Below are positions 26,298-35,145 of a DNA stretch of 64,000 nt, one piece after another. The stretch is from Mycolicibacterium mengxianglii (lineage in GTDB: Bacteria > Actinomycetota > Actinomycetes > Mycobacteriales > Mycobacteriaceae), in assembly GCF_015710575.1 (NCBI RefSeq), contig NZ_CP065373.1:3720001-3784000 (forward strand), read 5' to 3'. A model generated the notes under the pieces. The model was given only the letters and a program-made list of their open reading frames with translations, did no database searches and had not been told where the DNA came from. The position numbers were made by a program, and so were the translations under genes. Position 1 is the first letter of the stretch. Every line of letters begins with the position of its first letter.

Positions 26298-26557
26298 TGC
26301 TGGAATCCGAACTCGACGCAGCCGGGGTCCGCGACCCGCAACTGCGTGATGCCTACCGCTGTTGTCGGGCCATCAACGCTCATCGACGGCACGCCAAGGA
26401 ATTTCGATGCTGGAAGCGCGGTCGAGGCAGCGTCGAGGAGCTCGATTTTGCGGTCTTCGACCAGCGAGCCACCGTCGGAAACCGACGCCGTCTGCAGGTG
26501 GCCGCCGCCGGCCTGGTCCGGGCGTGGCGGAGCCGGCAGCGCCGGGTGAAGGCCTGA
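26297..26557 (+). pseudogene. crtB: Phytoene synthase CrtB remnant, catalytic core deleted
   Basis: The 86-residue open frame joins a CrtB-like N-terminus (SELDAAGVRDPQLRDAYRCC, residues 3-22) to a CrtB-like C-terminus (FAVFDQRATVGNRRRLQVAA, residues 51-70, then AGLVRAWR). About 230 residues in between, including both Asp-rich substrate motifs of the squalene/phytoene synthase fold, are missing. Roughly 70 bases of unrelated sequence sit at the junction. It cannot be catalytic. Its start overlaps the crtI stop and its stop is next to crtYc, the normal crt gene order. Assignment is from remembered family pattern, not an alignment. Confidence 0.65.
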
Positions 26558-26558
26558 C

Positions 26559-26903
26559 ATGGACCGCTGGCAGTACCTCCTTGTGCTGGGCGCCTGCCTG
26601 GCGATCACCATTCCGCTCGAATTCCTCGGCACCGGCGTGTACCGGCAGCTCGGCCGGGCCGCACGGGCGATTCTGCCGGTTGCCGCCGTCTTCCTCGTGT
26701 GGGACGTAGCGGCGATTCTCGCCGATGTCTGGACCTATGACCCGCAGTACCTCACGGGAATCCGGATCGGTCCGCTCCCCCTGGAGGAATTGCTCTTCTT
26801 CCTGGTGATTCCGATCTGCGGCCTACTGACCTACTCCGCCGTCCAAGGCATCCTGGCGCGCGTGCGCAGGCTCCGGGAACGCAGCGGGGAACGACGGTCG
26901 TGA
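26559..26903 (+). CDS. crtYc: Lycopene cyclase subunit CrtYc
   Basis: A 114-residue membrane protein with three hydrophobic helices and the lycopene cyclase domain signature (PLEFLGTGVYR, YDPQYLTGIRIGPLPLEELLFF). Actinobacterial lycopene beta-cyclase is a heterodimer of CrtYc and CrtYd. This subunit looks intact, but its partner is reduced to a stub, so cyclase activity would need a partner from another locus. Confidence 0.85.
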   Translation: MDRWQYLLVLGACLAITIPLEFLGTGVYRQLGRAARAILPVAAVFLVWDVAAILADVWTYDPQYLTGIRIGPLPLEELLFFLVIPICGLLTYSAVQGILARVRRLRERSGERRS

Positions 26904-26962
26904 TCGGCTACGCCCTGCGGACCGCCCAGGACCGCCCCACCGTGCCGGTGCGCGAAAGGTGA
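26900..26962 (+). pseudogene. Stub in the position of crtYd
   Basis: A 20-codon frame beginning VIGYAL with GTGA overlap to crtYc and GTGA overlap to the next gene. A functional CrtYd would be about 110 residues with three helices. Position and coupling suggest a truncated crtYd, although too little remains to prove identity. Confidence 0.4.
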
Positions 26963-28032
26963 CAACGCCACCCCGCCGTTGGCTGGATAATGGGCCGGTG
27001 TCCGCACGTGACAAGCAGCTGAGCAACCCGGCTTCGTGGCTGCGCCGCGCGTCGAAAGCCTCACCGTTTCAGGTGCTACCGCGGCAACGGTGGGCCGAGC
27101 AGCGTGCGACCTACCGCGACGCTGATCCGGCCATCATCGATTCGGCATTGGCACGGACCCTGCGCCGACCCGGCGGTAACTGGTACGTCTTCGCCGCCGG
27201 CACCGATATCCGAACGCGGCCTTTCGGTGCCACCGTCGCAGGCAACGAACTCGTCGCCTGGCGCGATGACCAGCAGGGGCTCCATGTCGGCCCGGCGGCG
27301 TGCCCGCATCTGGGTGCCGACTTGTGCACCGGCAGCATCGACCGTGGCTCGGTGGTCTGCCCCTGGCACGGTCTGCGGCTCACCGGCCGTCCGCGCACGG
27401 GTTGGGAACCGTTTCCGGCCTACGACGACGGTGTCCTGGCTTGGGTGCGCCTTGACCACGTCGGTGATGAAGCACCAACGCAGACACCGGTATTGCCGCA
27501 GCGTCCCGCCCAGCCCAGGATCGCTGCGGTGGCGCGGACGACCGGGGTATGCGAACCGCGAGACGTGATCGCCAACCGGATGGACCCGTGGCACGGTGCC
27601 TGGTTTCACCCGTACTCGTTCACTCGCCTCGAGGTACTCGACGCTCCCCCGGCTGACGGCGACAACCCAGATCCGTTGGACCGCTTCGTTGTTGCCGTCA
27701 CGTTCCGGGTCGGCCGATTCGGTGTGCCGGTGATCGCCGAGTTCACCAGTCCGGAACCTCGCACCATCGTGATGCACATCGTGGAAGGCGAAGGAGCGGG
27801 CAGTGTCGTCGAGACACATGCCACGCCGGTTGGACCCGGCATCGACGGCCGCCCGCGCACCACCGTCATCGAAGCGGTGATCGCACATTCCGAGCGGCCC
27901 GGCTTCGTCAACGCCCTGCGCGCCTCAGGCCTGGTCGTCCCCTTCATGCGGTACGCCGCGAACCGCCTCTGGCGCGATGACCTCGCGTACGCAGAGCGTC
28001 TCTACGCGCTACGCGCGGCGTCAGTCGAATAA
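26959..28032 (+). CDS. Rieske [2Fe-2S] protein of the carotenoid locus
   Basis: A 357-residue oxygenase-like protein with a Rieske centre: CPHLG (near residue 113) and CPWHG (near 133) supply Cys-His pairs. The C-terminal part resembles a substrate-binding domain, with NRMDPWHGAWFHPYS, but a classical mononuclear-iron 2-His/1-Asp set is not evident. Similar proteins (DUF5914 type) are known next to mycobacterial carotenoid genes, so carotenoid ring or end-group modification is plausible. The start is GTG 26959 (GTGA overlap); GTG 26998 is possible. It overlaps the convergent peptidase gene by 12 bases. Confidence 0.75.
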   Translation: MTTPPRRWLDNGPVSARDKQLSNPASWLRRASKASPFQVLPRQRWAEQRATYRDADPAIIDSALARTLRRPGGNWYVFAAGTDIRTRPFGATVAGNELVAWRDDQQGLHVGPAACPHLGADLCTGSIDRGSVVCPWHGLRLTGRPRTGWEPFPAYDDGVLAWVRLDHVGDEAPTQTPVLPQRPAQPRIAAVARTTGVCEPRDVIANRMDPWHGAWFHPYSFTRLEVLDAPPADGDNPDPLDRFVVAVTFRVGRFGVPVIAEFTSPEPRTIVMHIVEGEGAGSVVETHATPVGPGIDGRPRTTVIEAVIAHSERPGFVNALRASGLVVPFMRYAANRLWRDDLAYAERLYALRAASVE

Positions 28033-28716
28033 TCCGTCGAGAGCGTGATGTTCCAGTTGCACCCAACGTGTGACGTGGCCGCGGACGTCGTCGACCTCCT
28101 CGGGACTCAGATGGTGGGCCCCGGCGGGCGTGAGCCGGCAGATGTCCATCGGACCACCGACACTCGGTGACGATGCGTCCAGCGCGTCGAGCACGCGCAG
28201 GGCGGCAACCACTCCGTAATCGAGATCGCGTTCGGTCATCCGAAAGTGCGCCAACAGAGCGTGCGCCTGCTGGGCCATCGGCGCGCCGCTGCCGACGGCC
28301 TGAAACCCCGTCTCTTCGTGATGTCCGACAAGGCCGTTCGGGTCGACATCGATGATGAACGGTGTCTGTCCGGCATACCCCGCGGCGAGGATGTAGGTGG
28401 CCGGGGTGCCGGCCTTCTCCTGGCCGGGCACGCCCTCGATGAAATTCGCGTAGTGATGCTTGAACACCGGCAGGATCCTGTCCTGCAACGCGTGGCCGAT
28501 GTTCTTGGCTTCGATCACCGCCTCAGCCTCGGCGTCGAAGATCTGCTCGACGTCGTAGAGCACCGCCCGTGATCCGCTGCCACCCCAGGCCGCATACTCG
28601 CCCATCGCATGCAGTTTCTGCGCCGGATAGCTCAGGCCCCGGCCGGGGTCGGTGATCTGGGAATCCGATGCCAGCACGATCCCGTTGGCACATTTCACAG
28701 CAAGGACGACAGTCAT
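28021..28716 (-). CDS. Proteasome beta-subunit-like Ntn hydrolase
   Basis: A 231-residue protein with the proteasome fold signature. If translation starts at the second of two adjacent ATGs, removal of Met leaves Thr1 (TVVLAVKCANGIVLASDS). Asp17, Lys33 and Gly47 then fall exactly at the catalytic and structural positions of 20S proteasome beta subunits. There is no propeptide, unlike PrcB. It is not next to prcA/mpa/pup genes, so it is probably a self-assembling stand-alone peptidase (compare Anbu and HslV-type relatives). ATG 28719 is the alternative start. It diverges from a LigD-type polymerase gene with about 30 bases between. Confidence 0.75.
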   Translation of the reverse strand: MTVVLAVKCANGIVLASDSQITDPGRGLSYPAQKLHAMGEYAAWGGSGSRAVLYDVEQIFDAEAEAVIEAKNIGHALQDRILPVFKHHYANFIEGVPGQEKAGTPATYILAAGYAGQTPFIIDVDPNGLVGHHEETGFQAVGSGAPMAQQAHALLAHFRMTERDLDYGVVAALRVLDALDASSPSVGGPMDICRLTPAGAHHLSPEEVDDVRGHVTRWVQLEHHALDGLFD

Positions 28717-28750
28717 CATGAGATCGTCCCACCCGCCGTAGGGTGAACGG

Positions 28751-29712
28751 ATGAGCGCCGGGGAGCAGCGGGCCGGAGTCGACCTCACGAATCTCGATCA
28801 GCCACTGAGCTCCGACGCCGGTGCCACCAAACGAGACCTGGTGGACTACCTCGACGCGGTGGCCGAGCGGATGCTGCCCGGACTCGTCGATCGCCCGCTG
28901 ACCGTGTTACGCGCCTTGCGGGGCCGGGCACCGTTCATGCAGAAGAACGTCCCGAAGTACACCCCGGACTGGGTGCAGACGGTGCCGGTCTGGGCTGAAG
29001 CATCCAAACGCGAAATCCACTACGCGCTGTGCAACGACCGCCGCACTCTGCTGTGGCTGGCCAACCAGCGCGCCATCGAATACCACCCCACGCTGGGGCT
29101 GGCCGCCAACATCTACCGGCCCACCCATCTGATCCTGGATCTCGATCCCCCGACGGCGCCGACTTCGCCGCGGTCGTCGCCGTCGCCCACCTGGTCCGCC
29201 AGGCGTTGACCGACAGCGGCCTGGCCGGGGCGGTGAAGACCAGCGGATCCCGCGGAGTGCACATCTTCGTTCCGGTCGACGACACCGCACCCGTGGAGGA
29301 CGTGGCCGCAGCCACTCGCGCGCTGGCCGCCCGTGCCGAAGCACTGGATCCGGGCATCGCCACCACGGCGTTCATCGTGGAAGACCGGGCAGGCAAGGTG
29401 TTCGTCGACTCCACCCGCGCCGGCGGCGCCACCGTGGCGGCGGTCTACAGCCCGCGGTTGCGGCCCGGCACCCCGGTGTCGTTCCCACTGGCATGGTCAG
29501 ATCTGGATCGGATCACACCGGCCGACTTCACCGTCCACAGCGCGATCGGCGCCCTGGCCGGTGGTGACCCGTGGGCGGACTCAATGCCGGAGGCCCAAAC
29601 CTTGCCGGCTGATCTGATCGAGGAGGGGCACACCATCCCGGTTGCGCGGGTGGCCGCCATGCACGAAGGCAAACGTCGAGCGAAGGCCCGACGGGAAGAG
29701 AGCACGCAGTAG
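28751..29712 (+). pseudogene. LigD-type polymerase/primase domain protein, one frameshift
   Basis: A stand-alone archaeo-eukaryotic primase-family polymerase (PolDom), related to the polymerase module of the NHEJ ligase LigD. The first frame carries the N-terminal half up to LILDLDPP, the catalytic Asp motif. The second frame continues with DGADFAAVVAVAHLVRQ, the conserved KTSGSRGVHIFVP and a normal C-terminus. The break is in a run of five C at 29147-29151; one more C would restore a 320-residue protein of normal size. Either a recent loss or an assembly error. Mycobacteria have such PolD1/PolD2 paralogues. Confidence 0.8.
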
Positions 29713-29724
29713 CAGCCGCTACTG
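29707..29724. terminator. Short hairpin over two convergent stop codons
   Basis: CAGTAGC and GCTACTG form a perfect 7-bp stem with loop AGCC. It contains the stops of both the polymerase gene and the convergent small gene, so it may serve both directions. Confidence 0.4.
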
Positions 29725-29907
29725 GTCGGTGTGGATCTTGGTGACCCGACCGGTGACCAGCGCGTCGGCCAACCAGTCGTCAAAGTCGAATTCGCCGTCC
29801 ACCCACTGCTCGGGGTCCTGACCGACCGCGTCGGCCTCGACTTCGTGCTTGAGTTGCGCTCGCGTCAGGTCGCGGTCCTGGTAGAGATACGTCGTCTGGC
29901 TGTTCAT
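29719..29907 (-). CDS. 62-residue acidic protein, unknown
   Basis: A small acidic, hydrophilic protein (YLYQDRDLTRAQLKHEVEADAVGQDPEQW...) whose ATG is preceded by GGAAGG with a six-base spacer. No domain recognised. It is convergent with the polymerase gene. Confidence 0.6.
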   Translation of the reverse strand: MNSQTTYLYQDRDLTRAQLKHEVEADAVGQDPEQWVDGEFDFDDWLADALVTGRVTKIHTDQ

Positions 29908-29984
29908 CGGCTGCCTTCCAGATGTTCGCCGCGGACGTGCGAACACTTCGACGGTACGGGTGCAACCAGGCATGCGCCACGCAG

Positions 29985-31166
29985 TCACAGCGAAAAGTGG
30001 TCGTCCATCACACCCAGCCACACCTGAGCAGAATCGATGGCCACCTTCTCGCTGATGAAGGCGTGCTGGGTCCCGGTGTAGATGTCGCGGAACCCGCGCT
30101 CGAGTCGGCTGCCCTCGCGGATGGCGGTGGTGCCCGCAGCCAGGTGCGCCCATTCCGCGCAGGCCCGCGCCACATCGGTGGTGTACACCGCCGCTATCCG
30201 CATATCGGCGCGCATCGTCGGCGTCAGCTCCTGACCCGCCTCCACCGCGGCTTCCACTGATCCGAAGGCGTCGAGTACCAGCAGCCGGGCCGCGCGCCAG
30301 GCTGCGACGTGATGGGCGAGATCCTTCTGGAAAGTGGGCCGGCTGGCCAGCGCGGCCATATCCGACATCCGGAACTTCGTGGCCGCCAATTCCTGCACGT
30401 CGTCGAGCATGCTCTTGGCGACCCCAAGGGCCCACGCTGCGTGGCCGGCCGCGGTCACCGGCATCATCCCCATACGGCCCGCAGCGGAGGTACCGCGCAC
30501 CGGCTCCCGGCTGAACAACCGGAACGCCCGGTACGCCGGCACGAACACGTCAGCGACGTTGTAGTCGTAGGACCCGGTCCCTTTCAGCCCCTGGACATGC
30601 CAACCGTCGGTGAAGTCGACCTCCGCCCGTGGCAGCAGTGCCACCATGAGTTCGGGCACCCCGTCGCTGATCCAGCGGATCTCCCCGGATTCCATCGGGA
30701 TGAAACCGGCCGCGACGTATTCGGAATGCCCGGTGCCCGACCCGAAGTTCCAGGATCCGGTCAGCCGGTAGCCACCATCGACGACCAGGCCCTGTCCGTT
30801 GGGGGCGAACTGCCCGCCCATCGTCACCCGGTTGTTGTTGGCGGTGAAGACCTCGGCGAACCCTTCGTCGGGTAGGTAGCTGGCCGCTGCGAACGACGCC
30901 GGTAGGTTCGCGATCCCGGTCCATCCGAATGAGCCGTCCTGCCACGCCATTTCGATCCAGGTTTCGATCATCTCGGCAAACGAGGGGTCCACTCCCCCGG
31001 CGGCGGCCGGGTTGAAGGCCGTCATCAATCCGCTGTCCCACATGGCCTCGACAACCGGCGGCGACAACGTGCGGAGCCGCTCGGATTCGGCGGCCTCGGT
31101 GCGCACGAGGTCGCGCAATGCACGCGCCTGCCCGACGAGGTCGACCCGTGTGGGCGCAGTGGTCAT
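29985..31166 (-). CDS. Acyl-CoA-dehydrogenase-fold flavoprotein (HsaA/hydroxylase-like)
   Basis: A 393-residue protein of the acyl-CoA dehydrogenase superfamily. The N-terminal helical domain, the beta domain (YRLTGSWNFGSGTGHSEYV, LKGTGSYDYNVADVFVP) and the C-terminal helical bundle are recognisable. The pattern is closer to the flavin-dependent hydroxylase branch (HsaA, p-hydroxyphenylacetate hydroxylase type) than to true acyl-CoA dehydrogenases, since the usual catalytic Glu region is not evident. AGGGAGGT lies seven bases before the ATG. It diverges from an SDR gene, a likely catabolic partner. Confidence 0.78.
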   Translation of the reverse strand: MTTAPTRVDLVGQARALRDLVRTEAAESERLRTLSPPVVEAMWDSGLMTAFNPAAAGGVDPSFAEMIETWIEMAWQDGSFGWTGIANLPASFAAASYLPDEGFAEVFTANNNRVTMGGQFAPNGQGLVVDGGYRLTGSWNFGSGTGHSEYVAAGFIPMESGEIRWISDGVPELMVALLPRAEVDFTDGWHVQGLKGTGSYDYNVADVFVPAYRAFRLFSREPVRGTSAAGRMGMMPVTAAGHAAWALGVAKSMLDDVQELAATKFRMSDMAALASRPTFQKDLAHHVAAWRAARLLVLDAFGSVEAAVEAGQELTPTMRADMRIAAVYTTDVARACAEWAHLAAGTTAIREGSRLERGFRDIYTGTQHAFISEKVAIDSAQVWLGVMDDHFSL

Positions 31167-31262
31167 GGTGATACCTCCCTGGTCGGAAGTCTGACCCTAC
31201 ATACTGTGCCGAGCCGGTGGTGCGAAATCCGCAACCACAATGCAGCGCGAAAAGGGCATCCA

Positions 31263-32054
31263 ATGAAGCGGTTTGAGGGCAAAGGGGTTCTGGTCACCGG
31301 GGCCGCGTCGGGAATCGGGCACGCCACGGTGACGCGGTTGCTCGACGAAGGGGCGACGGTGGTGGGTTTGGATCTCGCCGAGCAGTCACCCGACACCGGG
31401 GGCTACACCTACCACCGCGGCGACATCCTCGACGCCGGTGCGGTGGGCGCCGCAGTGGCCGCCGTGGTGGCCGGCGCGGGGCGCCTCGACGCCGTGGTGC
31501 ACGCCGCCGGAGTGGCCGGCGGGGGTCCGGTCCACCTGTTGCCCGACGAGGAATGGGACCGGGTGATCAACGTCAACCTCAAGGGCACGTTCGTCGTCGC
31601 CCGCGCCGCACTGACACAGATGCTGCAGCAGGACCGCGTAGGCGGTGAACGGGGCGCGATCGTCACGTTGTCCAGCGTCGAGGGCCTCGAGGGAACTGCG
31701 GGCGGCAGTTCCTACAACGCCGCCAAAGGCGGGGTGGTGGTGCTGACCAAGAACCTCGCGATCGACTACGGACCCAGTGGGATCCGGGCCAACGCCGTCT
31801 GTCCCGGCTTCATCGAGACTCCGCTGTTCGACTCGGTTGTCGGGATGCCGGGAATGGAGCAGGCCCGCGAAGGTCTGCGGTATGAGCACAAACTGCGCCG
31901 GTTCGGGCAGGCCGGTGAAGTGGCCGCGGTCGCGGCGTTCCTGGTCTCGTCGGACGCCAGCTTCGTCAGTGGCCAGGCCATCGCCGTCGACGGCGGGTAC
32001 ACGGCAGGGCGTGATCACCACGTCACCGATCTGTTGGGTCTGGGTGGACCGTAA
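31263..32054 (+). CDS. Short-chain dehydrogenase/reductase
   Basis: A 263-residue classical SDR: TGAASGIG near residue 12, AGVAGGGPV in place of NNAG, and the catalytic set TLSS...SYNAAKGG near residue 140-156. The C-terminal FLVSSDASFVSGQAIAVDGGY is canonical. It diverges from the flavoprotein at 29985-31166; the 96 bases between presumably hold both promoters. Substrate unknown. Confidence 0.83.
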   Translation: MKRFEGKGVLVTGAASGIGHATVTRLLDEGATVVGLDLAEQSPDTGGYTYHRGDILDAGAVGAAVAAVVAGAGRLDAVVHAAGVAGGGPVHLLPDEEWDRVINVNLKGTFVVARAALTQMLQQDRVGGERGAIVTLSSVEGLEGTAGGSSYNAAKGGVVVLTKNLAIDYGPSGIRANAVCPGFIETPLFDSVVGMPGMEQAREGLRYEHKLRRFGQAGEVAAVAAFLVSSDASFVSGQAIAVDGGYTAGRDHHVTDLLGLGGP

Positions 32055-32186
32055 CTCGATCACATCTGGGCTGTTCAGGCCTATATTTCAGCGATAGAAT
32101 GGGCGTGCGGTGCTCACCGGGCGCCGCCCACAACCCGACCAGCTCGCCGCCTGAGACTCTCGACCTCGAGCAGTAGGAGTACGTCG

Positions 32187-33041
32187 ATGAGCACTCCGGA
32201 TCCCACCGTCGTGACCGAGCAGACCGCCGACCGGCAGCTCAAAGCCAAGCACCGCGCGCTGTGGGCCTCGGGTGACTACCCGGCGGTGGCCGCGGACCTG
32301 ATCCCCGCACTCGGGCCGCGACTGGTGGCAGCCTGCGGCATCGGGCCGGGTCAGCAGGTGCTGGACGTGGCCGCGGGCTCCGGCAATGCTGCGGTGCCCG
32401 CCGCCGCTGCCGGGGCGACGGTGGTTGCCGGTGATCTGACACCGGAGTTGTTCGAGGCGGGACGGGCCAACGCCGCGCGCCACGGTGTCGAACTGGAGTG
32501 GGTGGAGGCCGATGCTGAGGCAATGCCTTTTGCCGACAACCGGTTCGACGTCGTGATGTCCTGCGTGGGAGCGATGTTCGCGCCACACCACCAGGCAGCG
32601 GCCGACGAACTGATCCGGGTGACGCGGCCCGGTGGAACCATCGCGATGATCAACTGGACGCCCACCGGCTTCATCGGCACTCTCTTCGCGACGATGAAGC
32701 CGTACGCCCCACCACCGCCACCCGGCGCCAGCCCCGCCCCGCTGTGGGGAGACGAACAGCATGTTCGAGAACTGTTCGGCGACAAGGTGATCGACCTGAC
32801 CCTGCGCCATGAGACGGTGCAGATGGAGCACTGCACCAGTCCGCTGGAGTTCCGCGAGTACTGGAAACGGAACTACGGGCCCACCATCGCGGCCTACCGG
32901 TTCAACGCAGACAAACCCGAACAGCTCGCCGGTCTGGATCGCGATTTCCTGGCTCTGCTGGAAAACTGGAACCGCGCGACCGAACCCGGACGTACCGCCT
33001 ACGACGCGGAGTACCTGTTGGTGACTGCCGTCAAGCGCTGA
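32187..33041 (+). CDS. SAM-dependent methyltransferase (class I)
   Basis: A 284-residue protein with the Rossmann-type SAM motif VLDVAAGSGNAAV near residue 58, an acidic ribose-binding position (VVAGDLTPEL), and FDVVMSCVGAMFAPHHQ/RPGGTIAMINW as later motifs. It is of the UbiE/COQ5-like small-molecule group. A TAGAAT -10-like box lies at 32095-32100. Substrate unknown. Confidence 0.82.
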   Translation: MSTPDPTVVTEQTADRQLKAKHRALWASGDYPAVAADLIPALGPRLVAACGIGPGQQVLDVAAGSGNAAVPAAAAGATVVAGDLTPELFEAGRANAARHGVELEWVEADAEAMPFADNRFDVVMSCVGAMFAPHHQAAADELIRVTRPGGTIAMINWTPTGFIGTLFATMKPYAPPPPPGASPAPLWGDEQHVRELFGDKVIDLTLRHETVQMEHCTSPLEFREYWKRNYGPTIAAYRFNADKPEQLAGLDRDFLALLENWNRATEPGRTAYDAEYLLVTAVKR

Positions 33042-33057
33042 CATCCTGGGCAGCGAC

Positions 33058-34989
33058 TCACGACGGGTCACCCATCACCACACCTTCCCGTCGCGGGTCG
33101 GCGCCGCCGATCCAGCCGGGATCAGCACGCACGATCGCCGACAGGCCGCTGGACTGGTCTGCCAGGTCGACCTGGTGTCCGAGCTCGCGCAGGCCCTGTA
33201 CCAGCGGGTCGTGATCACCGTTGTCGGAGACGTCGATGGCAGGATGCTCACCACCGACGTTGGTCTCCGGTGTGTTGGCGGCGCCGAAGTCCACCGAGGA
33301 TACCGCCTGCTGCGGATCGAGTCCCCAATCCAGCATTCCGACAAGGGTTTTGACGACAAACTGGATGATCACAGACCCGCCCGGCGACCCCAGTACCGCG
33401 TAGAGCGGGCCCCGGCCCGTGGCCGCTTCGTCGAACACCAGGGTGGGAGCCATCGAACTGCGGGGACGCTTGCCCGGCTCAACCCGGTTGGCCACCGGCA
33501 CCCCGTCAGGACCCGCGGGCTCGGCGGAAAAGTCGGTCAGTTGGTTGTTCAGTAGGAAACCGTCGACCATGTGGAATGACCCGAAGGCCGACTCCACGGT
33601 GGTGGTGAAGGAAGCGGCGTTGCCGTGCGAGTCGACCACGCTGATATGGCTGGTGCCGTGCTCCTGGACCGGCGGCGGCGGGGCCGACGGCGCCCCGAAT
33701 TCGCCGGGTTCGGCTGTGCCCATCGTTCGCTGCTCGGAGATCAGCGCGGCCCGGCCGGCCAGATAGTCTGCGCCCAGCAAGGTTTCAGGGGTGCCGCCGG
33801 GCAGTGGTATGAAATCGGTGTCCGCCACGTACTTGTCGCGGTCGGCGTAGGCCAGTCGCTCCGCTTCGGAAATCAGGTGCACGCCCAGCACCGAAGGGCG
33901 TCCCCCGTTGGGGTCGACGTCGGTGGGCCCGTGTTCGTTCATCGCAAAATGCTCGAGAATTCCCAGGGTGGCGGCCACCGCGATACCGCCCGAGGACGGA
34001 GGCGGCATTCCGCAGACTTCCTTGCCGCGATACGGGCTGCACAGAGCTTCCCGTTTCTTCACGGTGTAACCGGCCAGATCGTCGACGGTCATCAGGCTCG
34101 GGGTCCGGCCACCGGAGGTGTCGGCGGCGGCAGTGACGATCGCTTCGGCGATGTCCCCGGTGTAGAAACCCTGCGCACCTGTGGCGATCACGCCCAATGT
34201 CTTCGCGTATGCGGGATTGGTCAGTCGGGTACCGGCGCCTTTGGGGCTGCCGTCGCCGTTGAGGAAATACTGCGCGGCCGCAGCATCGACCCGCAGTTCC
34301 GGCGCCGCGTCGGCGATGGCGGCAGCCAACCGGGCACTGATGTCGAAGCCGTTGTCGGCCAGGGTGACTGCCGGGGCGAACAGCTCGGGCCAGGGGGTCT
34401 TGCCGTGTTCGTCGTGCACGTCCTGCAGCATCCGGACGACACCGGGCACCCCGATCGACCGCCCCGAAGCGCGGGCGTCCGGCTTGGGCTCGGTGCGGTC
34501 GACGGCGTCGACCCAGCGCAGGTAGTTCTCAGTGGCTGCGGCCGGCGCGGTCTCCCGCCCGTCGTAGGCCTGGACCGTGTCCGAGAGCGCGTCGTAGTAC
34601 AGCAGGAAGCCCCCGCCGCCGACTCCGGAGGACTGGGGTTCCACCAGACCCAGCACCGCCTGCGCGGCGACCACCGCGTCGGCGGCGGTCCCGCCGTCGC
34701 GCAGCACTTCGCACGCGGCGTGGGTGGCAAGCGGGTTCGCGGAGACCACACTGTAGTGCCCTGTGCGCACCGCGGTCATAGCGTCGCGGTACCCGGTCGC
34801 CACCTCGGGGTTGGTGCCGATGTCGGCCTCACCGGAGGATGTCGACTCCGTACCGGAACTGGGCGCCGTTCCTTCTGAGACGGTCTCGCACGGTCCCGCA
34901 GGGGTGGCCGGCACCTGGCTCTGCCCGCCGCATCCGGTGAGCGTCAGCAACAGCACCGTCAACATCGACATTGCCTCACGAGCTGACAT
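33058..34989 (-). CDS. ggt: Gamma-glutamyltranspeptidase, lipoprotein
   Basis: A 643-residue secreted Ntn hydrolase that cleaves gamma-glutamyl bonds, for example of glutathione. The N-terminus is a lipoprotein signal with lipobox LTGC near residue 19. Self-processing would occur at the Thr of HGTSHISVVD (about residue 443), giving large and small subunits. The substrate motif MVDGFLLNNQLTDFS and SPGGSVIIQFV are present. The start at ATG 34989 has GGGGAGG upstream; the frame to 35109 does not encode a signal peptide. Confidence 0.88.
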   Translation of the reverse strand: MSAREAMSMLTVLLLTLTGCGGQSQVPATPAGPCETVSEGTAPSSGTESTSSGEADIGTNPEVATGYRDAMTAVRTGHYSVVSANPLATHAACEVLRDGGTAADAVVAAQAVLGLVEPQSSGVGGGGFLLYYDALSDTVQAYDGRETAPAAATENYLRWVDAVDRTEPKPDARASGRSIGVPGVVRMLQDVHDEHGKTPWPELFAPAVTLADNGFDISARLAAAIADAAPELRVDAAAAQYFLNGDGSPKGAGTRLTNPAYAKTLGVIATGAQGFYTGDIAEAIVTAAADTSGGRTPSLMTVDDLAGYTVKKREALCSPYRGKEVCGMPPPSSGGIAVAATLGILEHFAMNEHGPTDVDPNGGRPSVLGVHLISEAERLAYADRDKYVADTDFIPLPGGTPETLLGADYLAGRAALISEQRTMGTAEPGEFGAPSAPPPPVQEHGTSHISVVDSHGNAASFTTTVESAFGSFHMVDGFLLNNQLTDFSAEPAGPDGVPVANRVEPGKRPRSSMAPTLVFDEAATGRGPLYAVLGSPGGSVIIQFVVKTLVGMLDWGLDPQQAVSSVDFGAANTPETNVGGEHPAIDVSDNGDHDPLVQGLRELGHQVDLADQSSGLSAIVRADPGWIGGADPRREGVVMGDPS

Positions 34990-35145
34990 GGAGCATCCTC
35001 CCCGTAGACCGCGGCGCGGCTTGGTGTCCTTAATCACCCTGGCACCGCCTGCAATGGTGGGCAAGTCCCCGACATCTGCCGGGTCATCCGCACACGCGTG
35101 GTGCCGCACCGCGTCCGGCTCCGGGATCTGCCATGATGACCCGCG

